DNA of 16,919 bases from Armatimonadetes bacterium UBA5419 (GTDB lineage: Bacteria; Armatimonadota; UBA10988): the NCBI GenBank assembly GCA_002409445.1, contig DHNJ01000250.1, positions 1,692 to 18,610 on the forward strand. Direction: 5' to 3'. The notes beneath the pieces are model-generated. The model made no database searches. It worked only from the letters and a program-made list of their open reading frames with translations, and had not been told where the DNA came from. A program made the position numbers and the translations under genes. How positions within the stretch are numbered: position 1 is the first letter of the stretch; each line of letters starts with the position of its first letter. This document shows, one piece after another, positions 1 to 7,009 of the stretch.

Positions 1-287
1 CCATGCCGCGCACGCAGGTCGGCGGGGTGCCGTACAACGGCGTCGGTCCGCTGCAGTACGCGAACGCCGAGCTGACGCAGGTCGCGGACGGCGTGGCGCT
101 GGTCAACACGGGCGAGGCGGCCTGGGACGGCTGCGTGCTGGTTGTCGGCTACGCGCGGCACGACCTGCCCTACATCCCGCGCTTCGGCCGCCATGTCGTC
201 ACCCTCACCGGGGTCGGCGGCGCCGTGGCGCGGGTCGAGACGGCCGACGGCGTGCCGTTTGGCCAGGCCCTGACCATCGAGCCCTAA
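1..287 (+). CDS. C-terminal fragment of an unrecognised protein
   Basis: An open frame enters from the left edge and ends at TAA 285-287, leaving about 94 residues. An ATG lies at base 3, but only two bases precede it, so no ribosome binding site can be seen and it is probably an internal Met of a longer gene. The visible part alternates short hydrophobic strands with Gly/Asn turns (for example VALVNTGEAAWDGCVLVVGY), which looks like a C-terminal beta-sandwich of a larger, possibly secreted, carbohydrate-active protein. I do not recognise the family. It ends 13 bp before the secreted beta-helix gene and is probably co-transcribed with it. The link to polysaccharide metabolism rests only on that neighbour. 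Confidence 0.6.
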   Translation, partial: MPRTQVGGVPYNGVGPLQYANAELTQVADGVALVNTGEAAWDGCVLVVGYARHDLPYIPRFGRHVVTLTGVGGAVARVETADGVPFGQALTIEP

Positions 288-300
288 CCGGGAGAACGCC

Positions 301-1974
301 ATGGCCCTGCTGATCGCGGCGCACTTGCTGTTGGCTGGTCCGGTGATCGAGGCGGCTGACTACGGCCTAGTCGCCGACGGCCGCAGCGACGACGGCCCGG
401 CGATCGCCGCGGCGATGGCGGCGCTGCGCGCGGCGGGGCCGAGCGCGCGGCTGGCCTTCCCTGGCGGGCAGACGCTGCGGGTGACCAGCGCGCCGCAGAC
501 CTGGGTCTTCTGGCTCGAAGGGCTACAGAACGTCGCCGTCGAGGGCCGCGGCACGACCCTGATCCTCGGCCCCGACCTGCGCTTCGCCTTCCTCCGCGCC
601 AACCGCGGCGTGCGGCTGAGCGGCTTCCGCGTCGACCACGACCCGCTGCCGTTCGCCGACGGGACGGTGATCGGCGTCAACCCAGACGAGCGGTGGATCG
701 ACGTGCGGGTCGACGAGGGCTACGCGCTGCCGCCGGACGGTGGGCCGACGGGCGAGCGGGAGCAGGCCTACTTCGCGATGCTCTTGCACCCCGCGCGGCA
801 CGGCTACCTGCACGAGCACTACTGGGTCGCCGACCAGCGCGAGGCCGAGCCGGGTAGCCGGGCGCGGCGGGTGCTGCGGGTGTGGCGCGGCGAGGGCGGC
901 GGGTGGGGGCAGATCACACCCGGCGTGACGCGCGTCAGCCTGCCCGTGCGCGGCATTGCCCACCGCATGGAGGGGTTTGGCGCGAGCGTCGAGCTGGGGG
1001 TCGAGGGCTGCGAGGACGTGCGGCTGGAGGACCTGGACCTCTGGTCGCCGCCGCTGTTCGGCATTGGCATCTCGCGCAACCGCGGCCTGGTCACCGTCCG
1101 GCGGGTCAACGTCGAGCCGCGGCCGGGGACCGGGCGGCTGACCTCCGCCTGGCGCGACGGCATCCACGTCAAGTCGAACCGCGCGGCGCTGGTCTTCGAA
1201 CAGTGCCGGCTGACCGGGACGCACGACGACGCGTTCAACATCGCCACGCACGGCTACCGCGTGACCGCCGTCCACTCGCCGACGGAGATCGAGGTCAACC
1301 AGGTCTTCCCACTGGGCTACGTGCCGTTCGAGCCGGGCGACCTGCTGCAGTCGTACGCGCTGGCCCGCGGCGGCCTGCAACCGAACGCGCGCGTCGTCAG
1401 CAGCCACGACTTGGCCGCGCGGGACGTCGCCGACCCGACCCAGCCGACGGTGCCGCAGGCGATCACGCTGGCCGCGCCGTGGCCGGGGGTGGCCGTCGGC
1501 GACGTGGTCTGGAACCTCTCGGCGGCCAACCCGCGGACAGTGCTGCGCGAGTGCCAGATGGACAACGCCTGCCGCCTGCAGTCACCGGTGCGGCTGGAGC
1601 GCTGCCGGCTGACGGGGCTGGGTTGGTTCTACGGCGACCCGCTCGAAGGCCCGCTGCCGCACGATGTCGAGGTTGTCGGCTGCACGCTGCGCCAGGGGCG
1701 GGGCAACCCGGAGCTGGCACTGGTCTTCGGCCCCAGCGTGACCCAGCCGGACGGCAGCCCGCCACAGCACCGCGAGCCGTCGCTGCGGCGGCTCTTGCTG
1801 CGCGACAACGAGATCGACGGCGCGGTGTCGTTCGCCTGGTGCGCGGACGTGCGGCTCGAGAGCAACCGCTTCGTCGGGCCACAGAGCCGGCTGACGATGG
1901 CCGACTGCGACGGTGTGGCGTTGGTCGACAACACGCGCGAGGGCCAGCCGCTGCTCGCGCCGGACGGGCCCTGA
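301..1974 (+). CDS. Secreted right-handed beta-helix protein, GH110/pectate-lyase-like
   Basis: The 557-residue protein starts at ATG 301 with GGGAG at 290-294, 6 bp upstream. Residues 1-18 form a Sec signal peptide (hydrophobic ALLIAAHLLLAGPVIEA, likely cut just before ADYG). Residues 20-42 (YGLVADGRSDDGPAIAAAMAAL) match the opening of pectate-lyase-3-type beta-helix proteins. Many later segments have the rung pattern of a parallel beta-helix, for example VRLEDLDLW near 240-248. Segments around 284-293 (WRDGIHVKSN) and 306-314 (GTHDDAFNI) resemble the Asp-rich active-site strands of family GH110 alpha-galactosidases and related helices, with Asp309-Asp310 as candidate catalytic acids. It probably acts outside the cytoplasmic membrane on a polysaccharide, possibly removing terminal galactose. 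The beta-helix fold is secure. The GH110 assignment is from remembered motif similarity and is tentative; polysaccharide lyase is the main alternative. Confidence 0.72.
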   Translation: MALLIAAHLLLAGPVIEAADYGLVADGRSDDGPAIAAAMAALRAAGPSARLAFPGGQTLRVTSAPQTWVFWLEGLQNVAVEGRGTTLILGPDLRFAFLRANRGVRLSGFRVDHDPLPFADGTVIGVNPDERWIDVRVDEGYALPPDGGPTGEREQAYFAMLLHPARHGYLHEHYWVADQREAEPGSRARRVLRVWRGEGGGWGQITPGVTRVSLPVRGIAHRMEGFGASVELGVEGCEDVRLEDLDLWSPPLFGIGISRNRGLVTVRRVNVEPRPGTGRLTSAWRDGIHVKSNRAALVFEQCRLTGTHDDAFNIATHGYRVTAVHSPTEIEVNQVFPLGYVPFEPGDLLQSYALARGGLQPNARVVSSHDLAARDVADPTQPTVPQAITLAAPWPGVAVGDVVWNLSAANPRTVLRECQMDNACRLQSPVRLERCRLTGLGWFYGDPLEGPLPHDVEVVGCTLRQGRGNPELALVFGPSVTQPDGSPPQHREPSLRRLLLRDNEIDGAVSFAWCADVRLESNRFVGPQSRLTMADCDGVALVDNTREGQPLLAPDGP

Positions 1975-2001
1975 GCCAACGTGGCGTAGACTAGACGGTC
2001 G

Positions 2002-3441
2002 ATGTCTAGGCAACATGTGTCACGCGAGCAGGTGCTGCGGGGTCCGTTGGTGCGGACGCTGCTCATCCTCGCATGGCCCACCGTCACCACCGCCGCCTTG
2101 CAGGGCATCGTCACCGCGCTCGACGGCGTGATGGTCGCACGGCTGGGCGAGACGGCGGTCGCCGCGGTGGCCTCCGCGCGGCAGGTTTTCCAGGTCATCC
2201 TCGGGCTCGGCGCGGCGATCGGCGCCAGCACGAGCATCCTCGTCGCCCAAGCGATCGGCCGCGGCGACTACGCGGCGGCGCGGCACATCGCGACCCAGGC
2301 GCTGATCAGCTTCTCGTTGCTGATGTCGGCGCTGCTGCTGCCGCTGGGCTGGTACGGCGCGCCGCCGGTGATGCGCGGCCTGGCGCCGGACGACCACGAC
2401 GTCGTCGCCGCGGGCATCCCGTACCTGCGCGTGCTGGTCCTGTCGCTGGCGCCGTCGGTGATGACGTTTGGTGCGCTGGGCGCCCTGCGCGGGGCTGGCG
2501 ACGTGCGCACGCCGCTGCGGCTGACGTTCTGGACCAACATCATCACGGTCATCCTGACCTACGCGCTGATCTTCGGCCTGCCCGGCACGCTGGTCCGCGG
2601 CTGGGGGCTGATCGGCGCGGCTTGGGGCAGCCTCGGCGGCCGCCTGGTCATTCTGGTGATGCTCTATGCCATGCTGGCCAGCGGCAAGCTGGTGCTGCGG
2701 CTGGAGCACCCGCGGCGGTGGATGCCCGACTGGCCGCTGCTGCGGCAGATGGCCTGGCTCGGCGGGCCGCAGGCGCTCAGCGCGATCCTGCTCAACCTGT
2801 GGGGTCTGCTGGCGATTCGCGTACTCTACATGACGCCTGAGGCCCGCGCGGCGGTCGCGGCATACAGCCTATCGATGCTCCTGCGGAACCTTGGAGTCTG
2901 GGTGACTTGGGGGCTGGGCGAGGCGACGCTGGCGATGGTTGGCCAGAACTGGGGCGGCCGCCGGTTGAGCCGCGCGCGCCGGGTGGGCTGGCAGTCGGCG
3001 CGGGTGGCCTTGCTCTATCTCGTTCCGGTCAGCGTGGCGATGGCGCTGTTTGGGCCGTGGCTGATGGGGGCGATGCTCGTTGACACGCCCGAGCGCGAGG
3101 CCGCGGTGCTGCTCATTGGCACGCGGTTCCTCTGGTCGCAGGTGCTGGCGATGCCGCTGCTGGGTGCGGGCATGGCCTTCGAGGGCGCGCTGCGCGGCAC
3201 CGGCGACACGACCACGCCGCTGTGGATCAACATCCTCAGCCTGTATGTCTGCGGTCTGCCGCTGGCCTGGGTGCTGGCGCCGACGATGGGCGCGGACGGC
3301 GTCTGGCTGGGCATGGCCGTCGGCCACGGGGTGCGCGGCGGGCTGGGGGCGTGGTTCTGGGCGCGGGCGGTGCGCTCGTGGTCGCGGACCCAGTGGACCG
3401 AGCGCTTGGCAGGTCCGCCCGCGGCCGAGGCGAATCGGTAG
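2002..3441 (+). CDS. MATE-family multidrug/solute exporter
   Basis: The 479-residue membrane protein has about 12 hydrophobic helices, the normal size and topology for MATE (NorM/DinF-type) cation-coupled exporters. The internal duplication typical of the family is visible: ALRGAGDVRTP at 161-171 in the N-half matches ALRGTGDTTTP at 396-406 in the C-half. An N-terminal ILAWPTVTTAALQGIVTALD stretch and VGQNWGGRR near 313-321 are also family-like. The cargo cannot be told from sequence; drugs, and in some MATE/MOP-superfamily members lipid-linked sugars, are known. ATG 2002 has no strong Shine-Dalgarno. GTG 2017, five codons on, is an alternative start. The gene lies 27 bp after the beta-helix gene and 17 bp before the hydrolase, so it probably belongs to their transcription unit. 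Confidence 0.88.
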   Translation: MSRQHVSREQVLRGPLVRTLLILAWPTVTTAALQGIVTALDGVMVARLGETAVAAVASARQVFQVILGLGAAIGASTSILVAQAIGRGDYAAARHIATQALISFSLLMSALLLPLGWYGAPPVMRGLAPDDHDVVAAGIPYLRVLVLSLAPSVMTFGALGALRGAGDVRTPLRLTFWTNIITVILTYALIFGLPGTLVRGWGLIGAAWGSLGGRLVILVMLYAMLASGKLVLRLEHPRRWMPDWPLLRQMAWLGGPQALSAILLNLWGLLAIRVLYMTPEARAAVAAYSLSMLLRNLGVWVTWGLGEATLAMVGQNWGGRRLSRARRVGWQSARVALLYLVPVSVAMALFGPWLMGAMLVDTPEREAAVLLIGTRFLWSQVLAMPLLGAGMAFEGALRGTGDTTTPLWINILSLYVCGLPLAWVLAPTMGADGVWLGMAVGHGVRGGLGAWFWARAVRSWSRTQWTERLAGPPAAEANR

Positions 3442-3458
3442 CCGCTGTGGAGATGCTG

Positions 3459-4682
3459 ATGGCTTGGCGCGCCCCGACCTTGGCCGCGCTGTTGGTTTTG
3501 GCGGGCGGCGCGGGCCTGGCCCAGCCGTTCGGCCCGCCCGACCGCGACTTCTGGCCGCTCGACGACTACCGTGAGCTGCCCACGACCTGGGTCGCCGAGG
3601 GGTTCGCGGCGGAGGGCTGCGAGGCGATGTTCGTCGCCGGACCGCCGTACCAGGGTCGGCCAACGCGCATCTTCGCCTATCTCGGCTTGCCGGCGCTGCA
3701 GCCGGGCGAGCGGGTGCCGGCGATGGTCCTGGTCCACGGCGGCGGGGGCACGGCCTTCGCCGAGTGGGTGGCGCGTTGGACCCAGCGAGGCTACGCGGCG
3801 ATCGCGATGGACACGTGTGGCCAGATCCCGCGCGGTACGTACGGCAACTGGGAGCGGCATGAGCACTCGGGCCCGCCGGGGTGGGGCGGATTGGACCAGC
3901 TCGGTGCGCCGTTGGAGGACCAGTGGACCTACCACGCGGTGGCCAGCGTGCTGCTGGCGCACACGGTCCTGGCCAACCGGCCGGAGGTCGACCCCGCGCG
4001 GATCGGGTTGACGGGCATCTCCTGGGGCGGGTACTTGGCAAGCATCGTGGCCGGCGTCGACAGCCGTCTGCAGTGCGTGATCCCGGTCTATGGGACGGGC
4101 TTCTACCAGCACACCGTCTTCAGCGAGGCGGCAGACCTGACCGCCGAGCCGTACAACGCCTGGCAGCGCAACTGGGACCCGGGCCAGTACCTGGGGCGGG
4201 CGGAGATGCCGCTCTGCTGGGTCACGGGCAGCAACGACTTCTTCTTCTGGCCGCCCGCCCTGCAGGCGAGCTACCGCGCGGCGAACGGGCCGCAGACGCT
4301 GTGCGTGCGCCTGCGCATGCCGCATGGGCATGGCGACGCGGGCGAGGGGCCGGCGGAGATCTTCGCCTTTGCCGACAGCGTGCTGCGCGGCGGCGAGCCG
4401 CTGGCGCGGGTCTACAACGCCAGCCGGGCCGGCGCCGCGGTGCAGGCACGTGTCGAGTCGCCGCGGCCGCTGGCCAACGCCGAGCTGTGCTACACGACGG
4501 CGGCGGGCCGCTGGCCGGATCGGCTGTGGGAGACGCTGCCGGCCGAGGTCCTCGGCGACCCGCGGCGGGGCGCCACGCTGCGCGCGACACTGCCGGCGGG
4601 GACGACCGCCTGGTACTTCAACGTCTTCGACGATCGGGACCTGTGTGTCAGCTCGGAGCACGAGGAACTGACCGGCGACTAG
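3459..4682 (+). CDS. Secreted alpha/beta hydrolase, acetylxylan-esterase/dienelactone-hydrolase type
   Basis: I place the start at ATG 3459, with GGAG 3449-3452 six bases upstream. ATG 3453 abuts that site, and the much longer upstream frame would overlap the MATE gene. The 407-residue product opens with a signal peptide (residues 1-21, ending GLA before QPF). The core is an alpha/beta hydrolase: HGGGG at 93-97 is the oxyanion region, GISWGG at 186-191 holds the nucleophile Ser188, Asp260 in GSND is the likely acid, and His291 in the HGHGD segment is the likely catalytic base. A beta-rich C-terminal domain (about 322-407) follows. Related proteins are annotated as acetylxylan esterases or prolyl-oligopeptidase-like hydrolases. 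Export and the neighbouring secreted beta-helix protein suggest de-esterification of a plant or microbial polysaccharide. The exact substrate is unknown. Confidence 0.82.
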   Translation: MAWRAPTLAALLVLAGGAGLAQPFGPPDRDFWPLDDYRELPTTWVAEGFAAEGCEAMFVAGPPYQGRPTRIFAYLGLPALQPGERVPAMVLVHGGGGTAFAEWVARWTQRGYAAIAMDTCGQIPRGTYGNWERHEHSGPPGWGGLDQLGAPLEDQWTYHAVASVLLAHTVLANRPEVDPARIGLTGISWGGYLASIVAGVDSRLQCVIPVYGTGFYQHTVFSEAADLTAEPYNAWQRNWDPGQYLGRAEMPLCWVTGSNDFFFWPPALQASYRAANGPQTLCVRLRMPHGHGDAGEGPAEIFAFADSVLRGGEPLARVYNASRAGAAVQARVESPRPLANAELCYTTAAGRWPDRLWETLPAEVLGDPRRGATLRATLPAGTTAWYFNVFDDRDLCVSSEHEELTGD

Positions 4683-4707
4683 ATCGTTAACGACCGATCT
4701 CGACCGA
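4681..4707 (+). promoter_or_regulatory. Inverted and direct repeats upstream of the cell-wall operon promoter
   Basis: AGATCG (4681-4686) and CGATCT (4695-4700) form an inverted repeat with an 8-base centre, and TCGTTAACGA (4684-4693) is itself a perfect palindrome. CGACCGA then occurs twice, at 4691-4697 and 4701-4707, in phase at 10 bp, ending three bases before the -35 box. The set overlaps the stop codon of the hydrolase. There is no T-run, so an intrinsic terminator is unlikely. A regulator-binding region is the better reading, but this is inference. Confidence 0.35.
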
Positions 4708-4710
4708 GGC

Positions 4711-4739
4711 TTGCCTGTAGAGTCGGGCCCAGGCATAAT
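4711..4739 (+). promoter_or_regulatory. Candidate sigma70-type promoter of the acyl-CoA ligase/cell-wall operon
   Basis: TTGCCT (4711-4716), a 17-bp spacer and CATAAT (4734-4739) make a good housekeeping promoter, in one of the few AT-containing patches of this GC-rich window. Transcription would begin near 4745-4747, about 30 bases before ATG 4775. No equally good promoter was noticed at the later junctions up to 14435, so it probably serves the whole eight-gene run. Confidence 0.6.
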
Positions 4740-4767
4740 GGACCTTCGCATTATCTTAGGAAGGTCC
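4740..4767 (+). promoter_or_regulatory. Palindromic operator candidate across the transcription start
   Basis: GGACCTTC (4740-4747) and GAAGGTCC (4760-4767) are perfect 8-bp inverted repeats with a 12-bp centre. The arms lie 20 bp apart start to start, about two helical turns, as expected for a dimeric repressor. The left arm follows directly on the -10 box and covers the predicted start of transcription. The right arm overlaps the Shine-Dalgarno AGGAAGG (4758-4764). Because most of the left arm would not be in an RNA starting near 4746, a DNA operator is more likely than an RNA hairpin, unless transcription starts further upstream. Confidence 0.5.
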
Positions 4768-4774
4768 GTTACCT

Positions 4775-6586
4775 ATGCCAACGACCATACCCGGCCTGCT
4801 GCGTGAGGCCGCCGACAAGTTTGCCAGCCTGCCCGTCTTGCACAGCCGTGGCGCTGACGGCAACCTCGCCCCGGTCACCTATGACGAGTTACGTGTGCTG
4901 GTCGACCGGGTGGCCGCGGGGTTGGTTGCCGCGGGCGTGCAGCCGGGCGAGCGGGTGGTCCTGGTCAGCGAAAACCGGGATGAGTGGCTGGTCGCCGACC
5001 TGGCGATCCAGACCGCCGGCGCGATCAGCGTGCCCCTCTACCCGAGCCTGCCCGCCGCCCAGGTGCGGCCGCTGATCCAGCGGGTTAGCGCGCGGCTGGT
5101 GATCGTCGAGGACGCCAAACAGCTGGCCAAGATTGACGCCATCCGCGCCGAGCTGCCGCTGGTCGAGACGATCGTGGTCATCGAGGACGGCGACGCCCCC
5201 GCGGATCGCAAGGATGTGATCGCCTGGGCCGCGCTAAGGACGTCGGGCGACCAACATCTCGTCGAGGTCGAGGAGCGGTACGCGGGGGTGCAGCCGGACG
5301 ACGTGGCGACGATCATCTTCACCTCGGGCACCACCGGCGAGCCGAAGGGTGTGATGCTCACGCAGAGCAACCTATATCTGAATGTCGCCGCCGCGCAGAA
5401 ACGCATAACGTTGCTCCCCGGTGACCGGATGGTGGTGCTGCTGCCGCTGTCGCACGCTTTCCAGCGCATCGTGACTTACTTGGCGCTGATGGCCGCCTGC
5501 GGGCAGTACTACAACCGCACGTTGCGCCGGCTGATGGCCGACCTGCACGAGGTCCGCCCGACGATCTGGATCATCGTGCCGCGCATGGCGGATCTGATGA
5601 AGCAGCGGGTAGTTGGCAACGTCGCCGAGTCGCCCGGGCTGAAGGGCAAGATCGCGCGCTGGGCGCTCAACCTTGCGCCGGCGATCGGCGCTGCCCAGAA
5701 CAACGGCGGGCAGCTGGGCGGTCTGTTGAAGCTGCAGCAGGGCATGGCTGAAGCGCTGGTCTACTCGAAGATTCGTGAGCAGCTGGGGCTCGACCAGTTG
5801 CGCTTCGCCGTCTCCGGCGGCGCCGCGTTGGCGATCGCGACGAGCCGCTGGTTCCACGGCATTGGCGTCAACTTGGTCCAGGGCTACGGCTTGACCGAGA
5901 ACACGCCGGTCGTCAGTTGCAACCCGGAATCGGGGCCCGTACGCTACGAGACCATCGGCCCGCCGGTCGACGGCTGCGAGGTGCGGCGCAGTGAGACGGG
6001 CGAGCTGCTCGTGCGCGGACCGTACGTGATGGCCGGTTACCTGGACAACCCCGAGGCGACCGCCGAGGTGATTGACGAGGACGGCTGGCTGCACACCGGC
6101 GACCTGGTCGAGATCGACCCCGACGGCCACATCCGCATCATCGGCCGCAGCCGCGAGATCATGGTCCTGACCAGCGGCAAGAACGTGGCGCCGGTGGCGG
6201 TCGAGGAGCAGATGGAGGCGCAGCCGCTCATCTCGCGCGCGGTCGTCTTCGCCGATGGGCAGAACGTAGTTTCGGCGCTGATTGTGCCGGAGTACGAGCC
6301 GCTGTGGGCCGCGGTCCAGGCGGCCGCGCCGAGTGCCGAGCGGGATGCGGCCGGTGCCTGGCTCGAGAGCCCGGCGGTCCGGCAGGTGCTCGACGCGGAG
6401 ATCGCGGCGGCCAACGCCAACCTAGCCAGCTACGAGCGGGTCATGCGCTACACCGTGTTGCCCCGCGACTTTAGCCTCGAGAACGAGGAACTGACCCCGA
6501 CGATGAAGATCCGACGCACCATCATCGCCGAGCACTTTGCCGCCGAGGTGGCCGCGATGGCGGGTGTGACCGCCAAACAAGGATAG
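4775..6586 (+). CDS. Long-chain fatty acid-CoA ligase (AMP-forming)
   Basis: The 603-residue cytosolic or membrane-associated enzyme activates fatty acids to acyl-CoA through acyl-AMP. It has the full ANL-superfamily motif set: the phosphate loop TSGTTGEPKG (183-192), YGLTE (371-375), TGD (441-443) before the linker, the hinge GRSRE (457-461), and the catalytic lysine K578 in TPTMKIRR. The length and the SGKNVAP segment fit the FAA1/FadD15-like long-chain branch. Shine-Dalgarno AGGAAGG lies 10 bp before ATG. The gene leads a run of peptidoglycan genes, with only 6 bp to the FHA gene. It may link fatty-acid supply with wall growth, or simply share the promoter. Chain length cannot be read from sequence. 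Confidence 0.92.
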   Translation: MPTTIPGLLREAADKFASLPVLHSRGADGNLAPVTYDELRVLVDRVAAGLVAAGVQPGERVVLVSENRDEWLVADLAIQTAGAISVPLYPSLPAAQVRPLIQRVSARLVIVEDAKQLAKIDAIRAELPLVETIVVIEDGDAPADRKDVIAWAALRTSGDQHLVEVEERYAGVQPDDVATIIFTSGTTGEPKGVMLTQSNLYLNVAAAQKRITLLPGDRMVVLLPLSHAFQRIVTYLALMAACGQYYNRTLRRLMADLHEVRPTIWIIVPRMADLMKQRVVGNVAESPGLKGKIARWALNLAPAIGAAQNNGGQLGGLLKLQQGMAEALVYSKIREQLGLDQLRFAVSGGAALAIATSRWFHGIGVNLVQGYGLTENTPVVSCNPESGPVRYETIGPPVDGCEVRRSETGELLVRGPYVMAGYLDNPEATAEVIDEDGWLHTGDLVEIDPDGHIRIIGRSREIMVLTSGKNVAPVAVEEQMEAQPLISRAVVFADGQNVVSALIVPEYEPLWAAVQAAAPSAERDAAGAWLESPAVRQVLDAEIAAANANLASYERVMRYTVLPRDFSLENEELTPTMKIRRTIIAEHFAAEVAAMAGVTAKQG

Positions 6587-6592
6587 CTGAAC

Positions 6593-7000
6593 GTGCGCAA
6601 CGATCCTTCTGATCCCAAGCGCCGGCAGGAGCTTGAGGATACCCAGCTCCTGCGCCGGGCGCTCAGCGGCGAGGCCGCGCGCCAAACTCAAGCCCAATGG
6701 GCCACGCAGTGCACGGTCGAGGTCTACGACGTCGAAGGTAACCTGCTTGAGATGCGCACCGTCCCGGCCGAGGGTTTGACCATTGGCCGCGCCGCCGACC
6801 GCGACCTGCGCTTGCCCGACCGCACGGTCTCGCGCCAACACGCGCGGATCGAGCGGGTCGACGGCCGCTACTACCTCGACGACACGGGTAGCCTCAACGA
6901 CACGTTGATCGACGGCGAGCCGGTGCGCGGCCGCGCCCAGCTGTACGACGGCGCTACCTTGACCGTCGGCCTCCACCAGCTGCGCATCACCGTCCGGTAG
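6593..7000 (+). CDS. FHA-domain protein
   Basis: The 135-residue protein is a short N-terminal tail plus one forkhead-associated domain, a phosphothreonine-binding fold. GR at 65-66, the SRQHAR segment at 80-85 and Asn102 sit at the conserved peptide-binding positions. The usual NGT is replaced by NDT. The tail has one Thr in an acidic setting (ELEDTQ, Thr17), reminiscent of GarA/OdhI proteins, whose N-terminal Thr is phosphorylated by Ser/Thr kinases. GTG 6593 is the start, with AAGGA near 6579-6583 upstream; the gap after the ligase gene is 6 bp. Position directly before mraY suggests control of wall synthesis by phospho-dependent binding. No kinase gene is in the window. The domain call is firm; the partner is unknown. 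Confidence 0.88.
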   Translation: MRNDPSDPKRRQELEDTQLLRRALSGEAARQTQAQWATQCTVEVYDVEGNLLEMRTVPAEGLTIGRAADRDLRLPDRTVSRQHARIERVDGRYYLDDTGSLNDTLIDGEPVRGRAQLYDGATLTVGLHQLRITVR

Positions 7001-7009
7001 GAGCGGCGT

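Noticed and set aside
523..1407. Long minus-strand open frame inside the beta-helix gene
   Set aside because: Antisense shadow caused by high GC; low-complexity Arg/Ala/Pro composition, no start signals, and the + strand protein is clearly real.
1975..2001. Promoter for the MATE gene in the short gap
   Set aside because: No -35 and -10 pair with acceptable spacing was seen; co-transcription with the upstream gene is simpler.
3222..3458. Longer N-terminus for the alpha/beta hydrolase
   Set aside because: This part lies within the MATE gene in another frame. The signal peptide and Shine-Dalgarno place the start at 3459.
3015..4751. 578-codon minus-strand frame across the MATE and hydrolase genes
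   Set aside because: Overlaps two recognisable + strand genes and has the Arg/Pro-rich composition of a shadow; it even runs through the promoter region at 4711-4739.
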